Below are positions 1 through 8,256 of a stretch of 64,000 nt of DNA, piece by piece (position 1 is the first letter of the stretch; the number at the start of each line of letters is the position of its first letter). Made by a program: the position numbers and the translations under genes. The stretch lies in NCBI GenBank assembly GCA_017408885.1, contig JAFQTT010000009.1, positions 1-64,000 on the forward strand, in the 5' to 3' direction. The notes below the pieces were generated by a model. The model did no database searches. It saw only the letters and a program-made list of their open reading frames with translations, and was not told the DNA's origin. This stretch comes from Methanocorpusculum sp. Lineage in GTDB: Archaea; Halobacteriota; Methanomicrobia; Methanomicrobiales; Methanocorpusculaceae.

Positions 1-77
1 AAAACTATTCGCGTTGGAAATCACCGGCAACCTTTAGACTAAGTTTCTTTTTGGATGCAGATACCAAAAATAACAAA

Positions 78-452
78 CCGCTAATCTACGCTAATCTTAG
101 CCAATCGCATTCCGTTTTCTTCGCTCGCTTACACTCGGCTAATCGCCTCGTGTTCGCGTTGCTATCGCAAACGCTCAGCGGAATGCTGGACTCGCGCTTC
201 GGCGCTCGCCGGAGATTCGCTCTGTTCTGTTTCCTTATTTCTGATTCTATCTTGTGTTTCTTCGAACCACGCGGCGAGCGCCGAAGCGCGAGTCCAGCAT
301 CTCGCCGAGCGGTGGCGATTAGCCACGAGCATACTCTTTAGAGTATGCGAGAGCGAGGGGCGAGAGACACGAAGTGTCTCAAGCCATGAGCAAGACCGAA
401 GGGCTTGCGAAAGAGCGAGATGCGATTGGCTGAGATTAGCGTGGATTAGCGG
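78..452. repeat. Compound palindromic (MITE-like) repeat
   Basis: Outer arms 78-110 and 420-452 are inverted copies that match at 31 of 33 positions. A second inverted pair lies inside at 183-210 and 273-300, and small perfect hairpins sit at 327-347 and 364-380. The element shares a segment around 388-412 with the repeats at 5857-6029 and 8001-8176. No transposase is present and the open frames inside read through the palindrome, so it looks like a non-autonomous element rather than a gene. Confidence 0.75.
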
Positions 453-796
453 ACGGTCTAAAAAATATTCCATGCGCGGACACCCATCCGCCCCGCCTCA
501 CCCGCACACTAAAATCCGCGAATCATTTACATTAAGGATTAATTCATCCAAGCCCGTACACACTCGCATTCACCAATCAAATAAATCATCTTCGAGATTG
601 GAATTAATCCGCGGAATAAATCAAATCAACTTGTTTTAATACCTCATTTTTTACTAAAAATAGATAGATTTAAGGCGTTTTTTTTTTTTAGATAGATTTA
701 TCAGCAATTTAGAAGTCTGTACTCCACTTTCTTTGTTGCCGCAAAGCTGAGGTAAAGCCCCTCAACTTTGGTTTGTAACATTTAGGAGAAAATTCT
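453..796. other. AT-rich region upstream of pilin operon
   Basis: There is no supportable gene here. The sequence is AT-rich, with a T-run near 677-689 and several TTTA/ATTTA stretches at 610-700 where a TATA box for the pilin operon would be expected; I cannot pick one with confidence. A clear Shine-Dalgarno site, AGGAGA at 784-789, precedes the ATG at 797. Confidence 0.5.
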
Positions 797-1240
797 ATGA
801 AAGCTGATGTTATTTTAAAGAAGAAGGAAGATGCAGTATCGCCGGTCATTGGTGTTATGCTGATGCTCGTTGTAACTATCGTCATCGCGGCAGTGGTCGC
901 GGCTTTTGCAGGCGGTCTTGGCTCTGATGTCGAGATGGCTCCGACTGCGGCATTAGATATTGATGTAAAGTCTGATGGCACAGTAAAGATTGAATCTCTT
1001 TCAGGTGAAGCACTCGTTACTAAAGATATCTCAATAAAAGTCACGGACGCAAGTGGAAATTCACTTGGAACAGGAAAACTCTACGAACAGGGAACATACA
1101 AACAGTTAACATTCATCCCAGGAACTACCTCCATCGTCACTCTTGAAAATGAGAATGTAAATGCAGGAGACTATGTAACTGTCACAGTTCTTGCAAATGG
1201 TAAGCACATTGTTGCAAAGAAGAATGTTCTGGTAAAGTAA
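797..1240 (+). CDS. Archaeal type IV pilin (Pilin_N family) 1
   Basis: 147 residues. A short charged leader ends in KKEDA, followed by the conserved VSPVIGVMLMLVVTIVIAAV helix (about residues 15-40), the hallmark of the archaeal Pilin_N (DUF1628) family. The leader should be cut before VSPVIG by an EppA/FlaK-type peptidase, and the helix packs in the pilus core. The rest is a short beta-rich head. First of four tandem pilin genes; the start is fixed by AGGAGA at 784-789. No assembly ATPase, membrane platform or prepilin peptidase is encoded nearby, so assembly must use machinery from elsewhere. Confidence 0.9.
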   Translation: MKADVILKKKEDAVSPVIGVMLMLVVTIVIAAVVAAFAGGLGSDVEMAPTAALDIDVKSDGTVKIESLSGEALVTKDISIKVTDASGNSLGTGKLYEQGTYKQLTFIPGTTSIVTLENENVNAGDYVTVTVLANGKHIVAKKNVLVK

Positions 1241-1262
1241 TCGGATTTTTGGAGACTTGAAA

Positions 1263-2078
1263 ATGATTCGAAAGAAATCCGAAGACGCAGTGTCACCAGT
1301 GATTGGTGTCATGCTGATGCTTGTGGTAACTATTGTTATCGCGGCTGTTGTTGCTGTGTTTGCTGGAGGATTAGGAACTGATGTAGATACAGCACCCGTC
1401 ACTGTTGTGGATATTTCTGATATTTCTGGAGGGTATACTGAGATGCAGGAAGTATATGATATGAATAGTAATTTTGAATGGGGAACTAATTGCTTCAGTT
1501 ACCAAGGTGATGATGGTGTCGAATATTATTTCAAAATGGATCTCTCGAAGTACATTAATGAAAAACCTGACGATAGTATGGTAGAAGGTGTTGACTACTT
1601 AGGAAACTATGAATTGAATTTTGACACGTGGGAACTAGAATGTACATCATACTACAAACTTGACAATGGAATTGAAGGACTTCAATCATCCACATTTGCC
1701 AAATATGACTCAAATGGGTTGAACCCTACTGGCAGTAACACTGAATTACAGAATGAATTTCTGACAACAGTAATGGAAGAACAAGATATTGATGAAAAGA
1801 CAGTTACTCTCAACTGTTTGCACGGTGACAGCCTTGATTTATCTAAAATATCAATTCAGGTTACCTGTAAAGATAGATTCGGAGAATATGTCATAAAAAC
1901 ACCACGAAACACTTACTCAGGAACACTTTTAGCAGGAGATACAAAGAAACTCCAACTTGCTGATGACCCGAATATCTGGAAAATATATGAAGGAATCGAG
2001 GTTGACATTACCATCTTCTATGGAGACTACGTACTCGTGACTGAAGAAAAAATGACAGTAAGTTGGGATTACCGGTGA
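1263..2078 (+). CDS. Archaeal type IV pilin (Pilin_N family) 2
   Basis: About 271 residues. It has the same leader and helix as its neighbours (RKKSEDA, then VSPVIGVMLMLVVTIVIAAV), followed by a much larger acidic extracellular head of about 225 residues rich in Tyr, Asp and Glu. The ATG at 1263 has GGAG at 1251-1254; an in-frame TTG at 1257 is a less likely start. The larger head suggests a minor or tip pilin, or an adhesive subunit, which is inference. It starts 22 bases after pilin 1, so the two are probably co-transcribed. Confidence 0.88.
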   Translation: MIRKKSEDAVSPVIGVMLMLVVTIVIAAVVAVFAGGLGTDVDTAPVTVVDISDISGGYTEMQEVYDMNSNFEWGTNCFSYQGDDGVEYYFKMDLSKYINEKPDDSMVEGVDYLGNYELNFDTWELECTSYYKLDNGIEGLQSSTFAKYDSNGLNPTGSNTELQNEFLTTVMEEQDIDEKTVTLNCLHGDSLDLSKISIQVTCKDRFGEYVIKTPRNTYSGTLLAGDTKKLQLADDPNIWKIYEGIEVDITIFYGDYVLVTEEKMTVSWDYR

Positions 2079-2084
2079 TTATCA

Positions 2085-2789
2085 ATGATGCAGAAAAAAT
2101 CTGACGATGCAGTATCACCTGTAATTGGAGTTATGCTGATGCTTGTGATAACTATTGTTGTCGCAGGAGTTATCGCAGTATTTGGAACAGGCATGGCTGG
2201 CAACACTGAAACAGCCCCAAATGTAGTTCTCGACATAAAAATTCTGAGCAACATTGAAGCATTGGCTGATGAAGATCATGCAGGCGAACTGAGAGGTCCT
2301 GATTTCCAGATTCTTCACGTATCAGGAGACCCGCTTAACACTGGAGACATTGAAATTCAGATTGCATGGACAGATCAATATAACAAATTCCACGAAAGCA
2401 CCTACTCAGCATCAGAATTCAAACAAAATGTAGGAAGTGTTGGGGGAAGAAGCCAGCCAATGTATGTGAAAATGCATGTTCCATACACAGGAGTTGATTA
2501 CACATACGGTTCTGGAGGCATGTATGATTTCTATTTCGGAGATGTAGAGCTAACTCCAGGACTTCGTCTCACTGCAACAACAGATTTCCTGCCAATGGGC
2601 GGAGATAACAATGTAGGAAGCTGGTTCATGGATGCAATATTCTGTAGTAATGGAGAAACAAAAACCAGCAATCCTAAAACTGACGCAGGAATTATGAAAT
2701 ATCTGCCTGCTGGAACACCGGTTGATATCACAATTCTTCACATCCCAAGTAACACTATCATCTATGAGAAAGAGGTGGTTGTACAATGA
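2085..2789 (+). CDS. Archaeal type IV pilin (Pilin_N family) 3
   Basis: 234 residues. The leader MMQKKSDDA precedes VSPVIGVMLMLVITIVVAGV, the Pilin_N helix. The head of about 195 residues is Gly/Tyr-rich in its middle and predicted to be extracellular. The gene begins six bases after the stop of pilin 2 and its stop overlaps the next start by four bases (ATGA at 2786-2789), so it is one operon with coupled translation. Heads differ strongly between the four pilins while the core helix is nearly invariant, as expected for subunits of shared filaments. Confidence 0.88.
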   Translation: MMQKKSDDAVSPVIGVMLMLVITIVVAGVIAVFGTGMAGNTETAPNVVLDIKILSNIEALADEDHAGELRGPDFQILHVSGDPLNTGDIEIQIAWTDQYNKFHESTYSASEFKQNVGSVGGRSQPMYVKMHVPYTGVDYTYGSGGMYDFYFGDVELTPGLRLTATTDFLPMGGDNNVGSWFMDAIFCSNGETKTSNPKTDAGIMKYLPAGTPVDITILHIPSNTIIYEKEVVVQ

Positions 2790-3301
2790 AACAACAAAAG
2801 AGAAATGAAGATGCAGTGTCTCCTGTAATAGGCATCATGCTGATGCTTGTGGTAACTATCGTTATCGCAGCAGTAATCACAGGATTTGCAACAGATTTAT
2901 CCAAAGATACAGATAAGACACCAATGGCTCTCTTTGAAGCACAGTACGTAAAATATGATGATAGTGGATATATCTTCGGACTGAAACACAAAGGAGGCGA
3001 CCCAATTCGCCTCCAGGATGTTCAGTTGACTCTCGAACAGGTTGGAGGAACTAATCTTAATGGAGTTATCACTGTACTTCCTGGAGCTGGAGGACAAAAC
3101 GACTATGGAGAAAGATACTACCCATTAATCGTTCGCGGTCAGGAAGATGAGGGACCAAAAGCAATTATTACAACCAGTGATGTGATTCAGGTTATGTCTG
3201 GATTTAACATAGGAGAAGGGTCTATTGCAAAGTGGACACTTACCCACGCAAAAACAGATAAACTCATCGCAACCGGTGAATTCCTTGTAATCAAGAGTTA
3301 A
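2786..3301 (+). CDS. Archaeal type IV pilin (Pilin_N family) 4
   Basis: 171 residues. The leader MKQQKRNEDA precedes VSPVIGIMLMLVVTIVIAAV. Last gene of the four-pilin operon, with its start overlapping the preceding stop. The compact head of about 130 residues contains Gly-rich turns. It is exported and assembled into a pilus through the conserved N-terminal helix. Which filament it serves (adhesion, twitching or other) cannot be told from sequence. Confidence 0.87.
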   Translation: MKQQKRNEDAVSPVIGIMLMLVVTIVIAAVITGFATDLSKDTDKTPMALFEAQYVKYDDSGYIFGLKHKGGDPIRLQDVQLTLEQVGGTNLNGVITVLPGAGGQNDYGERYYPLIVRGQEDEGPKAIITTSDVIQVMSGFNIGEGSIAKWTLTHAKTDKLIATGEFLVIKS

Positions 3302-3755
3302 TATTTGCAAAATCATCAGAGGTTCACTCCTCACCAATTTCATCCGCAGGGAAAATGCCTTCGGTTTGAGAAAATCACTTTGTACTAACTAACTATCCCC
3401 AAAGCCCCGGGGGCTTGGAAAACCCAAGCCGCCTGCTTTTCACTGCCGCATCTTGCGGGATGGATGCAGTGGGGGCAGGCAGGGCGTCACTTTTGCAGAT
3501 TTGTTTTTGGAGACTATTCAGTTTTTCCCGCATAACACTTTCATTTGTGTGATTGCCTCTTGCATTATTTGGAAAACCGCAGACCACGCAGACAAAGCGA
3601 CCAGTCGCTTTCGCTCACTTACGTTCGCGAACTGCGTCGCCGTTAGGCGAGAGCGACGCGTTGCCTTGTCTGCGTGGTCTGCGGTTTTTATTTTTGGTGT
3701 CCGCATCCAAAAAGAAACATGATAAAAATAGATTGTCTGAAAAACTCAGACAGTG
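3302..3755. other. Intergenic region with GC-rich hairpins
   Basis: No gene is supported. At 3402-3416 an AAGCCCC/GGGGCTT hairpin overlaps a second possible hairpin (GGCTTGG at 3412-3418 with CCAAGCC at 3424-3430), so the two cannot form together. A separate palindromic repeat occupies 3573-3688. The flanking genes converge here, so the hairpins may act in termination. Confidence 0.4.
3573..3688. repeat. Palindromic repeat with perfect 23-bp terminal inverted repeats
   Basis: The ends 3573-3595 and 3666-3688 are perfect inverted copies (23 of 23). The middle is GC-rich, with further short palindromes such as CGCCGTTAGGCG. The build matches the element at 58444-58656, which also has an AAAACCGCAGA terminus. 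It is likely a non-autonomous mobile unit. Confidence 0.7.
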
Positions 3756-4592
3756 TTATGCGTATCCTGCCGGGTCTTCCTCGACTTCCTCTGCCTCTTC
3801 GTCTGCTCCGCCGAAGAATTTGTCATGGAAGTTTTTGCAGTTTTCTTTGCACTTCTCAACAAGACCTGCATCCACCTGCTCGACTGGCACATTGTTTGCG
3901 AGTTCAGCCATTAAAATCTCGACTAACTGGAAAGCAGAGTCAGGCGTCATTCTGATGTGCGAGTCTTTGCCGTTGTAAAGATTTACCACCATATCAATGG
4001 TCCAGACCGGATTCTCTCCTTCACGGCGGTAGGTGTTGACATCAATCGTGTGCCAGTCCTCATCCATGGTGCCGGAGGATAAGGTGTAGGCTTTCTGAAC
4101 GCGGTTTCCGTAAAGGGAGGTTAAGTGCTGGATAATCCAGACCGCCGCCTTTGCCTTGTCATTTCCTTTGCAGGCGAAGACTAAGTCTTCAAAGAATGCA
4201 GCAGAGTTAACATGGCATCCGGTCATCACAACCATGGTTGCGGCAGGACCAAGGAGCATCGACATGGCATTTACCATCTTCGGGAAGGTCTTTCGGTCAA
4301 TCGGGTCGATTAAATGATACTCAAAGACCTCGCGAATCGGATCAATGATTGGCGGATTTGCTTCAAGGATGGCGGCAAACTCGTCCAGGTCTTTTAGGAA
4401 CTGCTCAGGGACTTTTTTGTGCGGCGTCTGTCCCTCTTCCAGCTGTTCTTTTACCTCTTCGGTTTTCTCTTCTGCAGGAGCTGCCGAAACTTCCTCTTTT
4501 GGCTCTTCAACCTTCTTTTTACGGTAGGTCCGCTTCTTTTTCGGGGCTTCGACCGGAGCTTCTGGTATTGTATTGATATCCTCTTCAGTCAT
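3756..4592 (-). CDS. Hypothetical protein with charged N-terminal tail
   Basis: 278 residues; I do not recognise the family. Residues 1-65 are low-complexity and rich in Lys, Glu, Pro and Ala (a KKKRTYRKKK patch, then acidic repeats), probably disordered. Residues 66-255 look like one mainly helical globular domain, with segments such as FLKDLDEFAAILEANPP and LVEILMAELANNV. The end is acidic (ADEEAEEVEEDPAGYA). There is no signal peptide or membrane segment, so it should be cytoplasmic. It is transcribed away from the aldo/keto reductase gene, with a 74-base divergent promoter region between. Confidence 0.75.
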   Translation of the reverse strand: MTEEDINTIPEAPVEAPKKKRTYRKKKVEEPKEEVSAAPAEEKTEEVKEQLEEGQTPHKKVPEQFLKDLDEFAAILEANPPIIDPIREVFEYHLIDPIDRKTFPKMVNAMSMLLGPAATMVVMTGCHVNSAAFFEDLVFACKGNDKAKAAVWIIQHLTSLYGNRVQKAYTLSSGTMDEDWHTIDVNTYRREGENPVWTIDMVVNLYNGKDSHIRMTPDSAFQLVEILMAELANNVPVEQVDAGLVEKCKENCKNFHDKFFGGADEEAEEVEEDPAGYA

Positions 4593-4666
4593 TCTTATAC
4601 GGTTTATTCTGACACGCCAAAAGGTAATCGGTTAGTATAACACCTCTCAGCACCTATTATCATACA

Positions 4667-5845
4667 ATGCAGTATCGAGTAAACCCCAGAAACGGTGACC
4701 GCCTGTCAGTATTAGGATACGGATGTATGCGGTTCTCCAGAACAGCAGGCGTTACAGTGAATCAGAAGAAAACCGAAGAGGAGATGAACCTTGCTCTGTC
4801 GATGGGGGTAAATTACTTTGATACTGCCTATATTTATCCGGGAAGTGAGGCGGCTCTTGGGAAATTCCTCGCGAAAGGGCATAGAAAAGATATCTATCTT
4901 GCAACGAAACTTCCGTTTCGGCAGTGCAAAAAGCCGGAGGATTTTGAGCGGATTTTTGCAGAGCAGAAGAGCAGACTTCAGACGGACTATATTGATTACT
5001 ATATGGTCCATATGCTAGGAGACCTTGCCTCATGGGAGAAGATGGTGTCTCTTGGAATCGTTGAGTGGGCTGCTTCGAAGAAGGCATCAGGCGAGATTCG
5101 GCAGTTCGGCTTCTCGTATCATGGAGGAACAGCCGAGTTCAAAAAGCTCATTGATGCGTATGACTGGGATTTCTGCCAGATTCAGATAAATTATCTGGAT
5201 GCTCACTCGCAGGCAGGCATTTCAGGGATGCAGTATGCCGCAGAGAAGGGGCTGCCGGTTTTTGTGATGGAACCGCTTCGGGGCGGCAGTCTTGCGAATC
5301 TGCCGAAGAAGGCGGCAAAGGTTTTCACGGATGCGGATTCCACGCGAACACCTGTTGAGCAGGCTTTCCGCTGGCTCTGGAATTATCCGGAGATTACGGT
5401 TGTCTTGTCCGGCATGAATGATGTATCCCAAGTGGAGGAGAACTGTGCATCAGCAGATGCGGCAAAAGCGGATTCTCTGTCAGAGGCGGAGCTTGCGGTT
5501 TATGATAAAGTCTGCTCGGTGATAAATTCAGAGATTCGCGTGCCCTGTACATCCTGCGGTTACTGTATGCCCTGCCCGCACGGAGTGGATATCCCGTCCT
5601 GCTTTTCGGCATACAATCTCCGCTGGACGCAGGGCTGGTTTTCGGGGATGGTGGCTTATGTGACCTGCACTTCGCTGAAGGAGAAGTCGGCAGCGGCTTC
5701 TGCCTGCGTTAACTGCGGGCTGTGTGAAAAGAAGTGTCCACAGGGACTTTTAATCCGTGATTATCTGGATGAGGTAAAGTCGGTTATGGAAGGGCGGATT
5801 TATAAGGCGGCACTTCCGGTGGTGAAGAAGTTTTTAGAGCGGTGA
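4667..5845 (+). CDS. Aldo/keto reductase with C-terminal ferredoxin domain
   Basis: 392 residues. The N-terminal 280 residues form an aldo/keto reductase barrel with the usual catalytic set: Asp52 in NYFDTAY, Tyr57, Lys81 in ATKLP and His115 in MVHML. The C-terminus carries Cys motifs CTSCGYCMPCP (294-304) and CVNCGLCEKKCP (347-358), typical of two [4Fe-4S] clusters. This matches the iron-sulfur aldo/keto reductase group common in anaerobes. The substrate is unknown; the clusters suggest coupling to ferredoxin. It starts with ATG shortly after an AT-rich CTATTATCATAC stretch and appears to be a single-gene unit. Confidence 0.88.
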   Translation: MQYRVNPRNGDRLSVLGYGCMRFSRTAGVTVNQKKTEEEMNLALSMGVNYFDTAYIYPGSEAALGKFLAKGHRKDIYLATKLPFRQCKKPEDFERIFAEQKSRLQTDYIDYYMVHMLGDLASWEKMVSLGIVEWAASKKASGEIRQFGFSYHGGTAEFKKLIDAYDWDFCQIQINYLDAHSQAGISGMQYAAEKGLPVFVMEPLRGGSLANLPKKAAKVFTDADSTRTPVEQAFRWLWNYPEITVVLSGMNDVSQVEENCASADAAKADSLSEAELAVYDKVCSVINSEIRVPCTSCGYCMPCPHGVDIPSCFSAYNLRWTQGWFSGMVAYVTCTSLKEKSAAASACVNCGLCEKKCPQGLLIRDYLDEVKSVMEGRIYKAALPVVKKFLER

Positions 5846-5856
5846 TGTTTGTTGGT

Positions 5857-6029
5857 AAACACAGATTAACACATACTTATGAATTACTGCAGCCCCAAAG
5901 CGTTTGCGAATGGCGAGGGAACGAAGTGACTAAGCTTTGAGCAAGACCGAAGGGCTTGCGAAAGCAATCCGCGAGAACTCAGTTCGAAGCGGAAGCGACG
6001 GGCTGCTATCTGTGTCAATCTGTGTTTTT
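5857..6029. repeat. MITE-like repeat, left inverted copy
   Basis: The unit is bounded by short terminal inverted repeats (AAACACAGATTAACACA and TGTGTCAATCTGTGTTT). Its whole length is an inverted copy, only a few bases different, of 8001-8176. The two copies bracket the lipoprotein/regulator cassette 6200-7975. The core segment also occurs in the element at 78-452. Confidence 0.8.
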
Positions 6030-6082
6030 CCAAGTACATACAGAGATACTCAAATATTATCATACCGCGATGAGTTGCTCAA

Positions 6083-6135
6083 CGCCCGTATGCCCGCGAC
6101 GCCTAATGGGCATGCGGCTCTTAGAGCCTTAGCCC
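6083..6135. repeat. REP-like palindromic unit with duplicated flanks
   Basis: A 53-base unit starting CGCCCGTATGCCCGCGACGC with an internal GTATGCCC/GGGCATGC palindrome. A close copy lies at 25570-25619. It is flanked by two near-identical 31-base segments, 6052-6082 and 6136-6166, as if insertion had duplicated the host sequence. Confidence 0.65.
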
Positions 6136-6199
6136 AAATATTATCATACCGCGAGGAAATGCTCAATGCCTTTTTCTATTTTTCTGCGAATGAGTATTT

Positions 6200-6676
6200 A
6201 TGAAGAAAGTAATTCTAATTCTGTTACTTCTGACTGTTGTTTTTTCAGCAGGATGTATTCAGTATGGACCATATCCCGATTATGAATCATATGAGAAGTC
6301 TCATCCTCCATCAGCTCAGGGACAGTATTTTTCTGCGATTGCTCTCGTAACTCAATATGGTGATTATCTGCCCTCGGATGAAAATCTCAACTTATGGTAT
6401 GCTCTGCATCCAGAAATTAAGGATATTATCTACAAATGGGCAGATGAAACAGAAACAGCAATTCGTGAACCAGAAGTACGTAACAACTATCTTAAGATTA
6501 GTATCCTTGGAAAATTCATTGATGGAAACCCCCCAACAGTTCAAACACGCGGCAGATATGAAGCAACTGATGAAGAAATAGCACAGTTTGATAAACTCTA
6601 CGAAAAAATTGATGAAGTCGCAAGTAAATATGGTATGAAAAATATCCCTGTAGAATTTATCTATGGAGCAATCTAA
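6200..6676 (+). CDS. Small lipoprotein, paralogue 1
   Basis: 158 residues. It has a lipoprotein signal peptide (MKKVILILLLLTVVFSAGC) with lipobox FSAGC, so it is predicted to be exported and lipid-anchored at Cys19. The mature part is hydrophilic, with motifs LWYALHPEI and ILGKFIDGNPP shared with the next gene. I do not recognise the family. The upstream 60 bases are also duplicated ahead of paralogue 2, so gene and promoter were copied together. No Shine-Dalgarno site is obvious, so a short or absent leader is likely. Confidence 0.78.
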   Translation: MKKVILILLLLTVVFSAGCIQYGPYPDYESYEKSHPPSAQGQYFSAIALVTQYGDYLPSDENLNLWYALHPEIKDIIYKWADETETAIREPEVRNNYLKISILGKFIDGNPPTVQTRGRYEATDEEIAQFDKLYEKIDEVASKYGMKNIPVEFIYGAI

Positions 6677-6742
6677 TTGTGAATAAATATACAGCGATGA
6701 GTTGCTCAATTCCTTTATCTCTTTTTCCACGAATGAGTATTT

Positions 6743-7228
6743 ATGAAGAAAGTAATTCTTATTCTGTTACTTCTGACTGTTGTATTTTCAGCAGGATGTG
6801 TACAGCCCACAACTGACAAAGAGTATCCTGATTATGGGAAATATGAGAGAGTGATGCCGCCTGATGCAAAAGATGATGTTTATCTTTCAATTGGATTAGG
6901 GACACATTATGGAAATTTAGAAACACCATATAACAATCTGGAACAGTGGTATTCTCTGCATCCGGAAATTACCGATATTATATATCAGTGGGCTGAAGAA
7001 ACAAATACTGCCATAGGTAAACCAACGGTAGTCCACAACTACATTGAGATTCATATTCTTGGAAAATTTATTGATGGAAATCCTCCAAAAGTTCAGGTTC
7101 GCGCAAGGTATGAACTAACAGACGAGGAGAAGACACAACTTGATGAACTGTACCGCAGAATATCTGAAGAGGCAAGAAAGTCCCATAAAGGAGATATCCC
7201 AATAGGATTTTTCTATGGTGCATGTTAA
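6743..7228 (+). CDS. Small lipoprotein, paralogue 2
   Basis: 161 residues, with a signal peptide almost identical to paralogue 1 and lipobox FSAGC. Shared mature motifs are LEQWYSLHPEI, ILGKFIDGNPP, RARYELTDEE and a C-terminal FFYGA. It arose by tandem duplication, but the mature domains have diverged. It is followed by a membrane-bound regulator gene, and all three lie between inverted repeats. Function unknown; location at the outer face of the membrane is inferred from the signal. Confidence 0.78.
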   Translation: MKKVILILLLLTVVFSAGCVQPTTDKEYPDYGKYERVMPPDAKDDVYLSIGLGTHYGNLETPYNNLEQWYSLHPEITDIIYQWAEETNTAIGKPTVVHNYIEIHILGKFIDGNPPKVQVRARYELTDEEKTQLDELYRRISEEARKSHKGDIPIGFFYGAC

Positions 7229-7282
7229 CCCGCGAGGAAATGCTCAATCACTTTATATCATTTCGCGGACAGAAATAGAGGT

Positions 7283-7975
7283 ATGAACCTCCGTTTCATT
7301 CCGCTTTTACTGCCGTTATTCATATATCCAGTTAGTGGAATGAAACCGGAGATCTCAGGTATCATACCAACAGCAAACATAACCGGACAAATATGTTCTG
7401 GTACAAGTACTTCTGAGATCTCAAATACCTTCATATATCTTACTCAGTCACAGTTTGTTCCGCAAGTTCCGCAGGCTTCAGTCTCATTTCCATTTCCTCT
7501 CCTATTCCTTTCAGCCGCAGCAGTTCTCTTAACAGTCTGCATAATTCAGCGTGGATTCACAGCTGCCTCATCCAGGAGAGACACCATCTACAACTTCATC
7601 GCGGAAAACTCAGGATGTCAGGAGAGTCAGATTGTCTCAGCCCTTGGATTCTCACGCGGCTCTGTGACACACCATCTTCACAAATTAGAGCAGACAAACC
7701 GCATCATCAGCACACAGTATCATGGAACTCCAAGATACTATCCAAAGAGTACCGCAAGCCTTAGTCAGGCAAAACTCGCGGCCGTACTTTCCAGAACACG
7801 TCCTGCGGAAATCTATCGGCTGATAGCAGAGAATCCCAACATAACGCAGAGAGAGCTTGCAAAACTCTCAGGACTTTCCGAGCAGACCATTCGCTGGCAT
7901 GTAAGACGGTTAGAAACGGATGGAATTATTCAGTGTACAGTTGACGGAAAAGTGAAAAGATATAGGACACTATAG
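7283..7975 (+). CDS. Membrane-anchored regulator with two winged-helix domains
   Basis: 230 residues. An N-terminal hydrophobic segment (about 1-20) is followed by an external loop of some 50 residues, then a membrane helix at about 72-90 (FPLLFLSAAAVLLTVCII). The cytoplasmic part carries two winged helix-turn-helix domains, about 100-150 (SALGFSRGSVTHHLHKLEQ) and 165-230 (LAKLSGLSEQTIRWHVRRLE). Such one-piece sensor-regulators are common in Methanomicrobia. A likely TATA box (CTTTATATCA near 7250) sits about 30 bases before the ATG. Its position after the two lipoprotein genes suggests it senses or controls them; that is inference. Confidence 0.85.
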   Translation: MNLRFIPLLLPLFIYPVSGMKPEISGIIPTANITGQICSGTSTSEISNTFIYLTQSQFVPQVPQASVSFPFPLLFLSAAAVLLTVCIIQRGFTAASSRRDTIYNFIAENSGCQESQIVSALGFSRGSVTHHLHKLEQTNRIISTQYHGTPRYYPKSTASLSQAKLAAVLSRTRPAEIYRLIAENPNITQRELAKLSGLSEQTIRWHVRRLETDGIIQCTVDGKVKRYRTL

Positions 7976-8000
7976 TATTTTCATCATATATCTATTCCAC

Positions 8001-8176
8001 AAAAAACACAGATTAACACAGATAGCAGTCCGTCGCTTCCGCTTCGAACTGCGTTCTTGCGGATTGCTTTCGCAAGCCCTTCGGTCTTGCTCAAAGCTTA
8101 GTCACTTCGTTCCCTCGCCATTCGCAAGCGCTTTGGGGCTGCAGTAATTCATAAGCCTGTGTAAATCTGTGTTTTT
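8001..8176. repeat. MITE-like repeat, right inverted copy
   Basis: Inverted copy of 5857-6029 with only scattered differences, bounded by AACACAGATTAACACA-type termini. It ends just before the first possible start codon of the marker 8 gene (ATG at 8182), so the repeat edge may supply part of that gene's leader. Confidence 0.8.
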
Positions 8177-8256
8177 CAAATATGACAAGAGAATTACCAA
8201 ACTATTCATCTTACACAGTAGATACCCATATATCCTCCGCCAACCAAAAAACAATC

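Noticed and set aside
51-341. 96-codon open frame near the window start
   Set aside because: It reads through the palindromic repeat 78-452, with a composition unlike the genes here, and an equally long frame lies on the other strand of the same palindrome.
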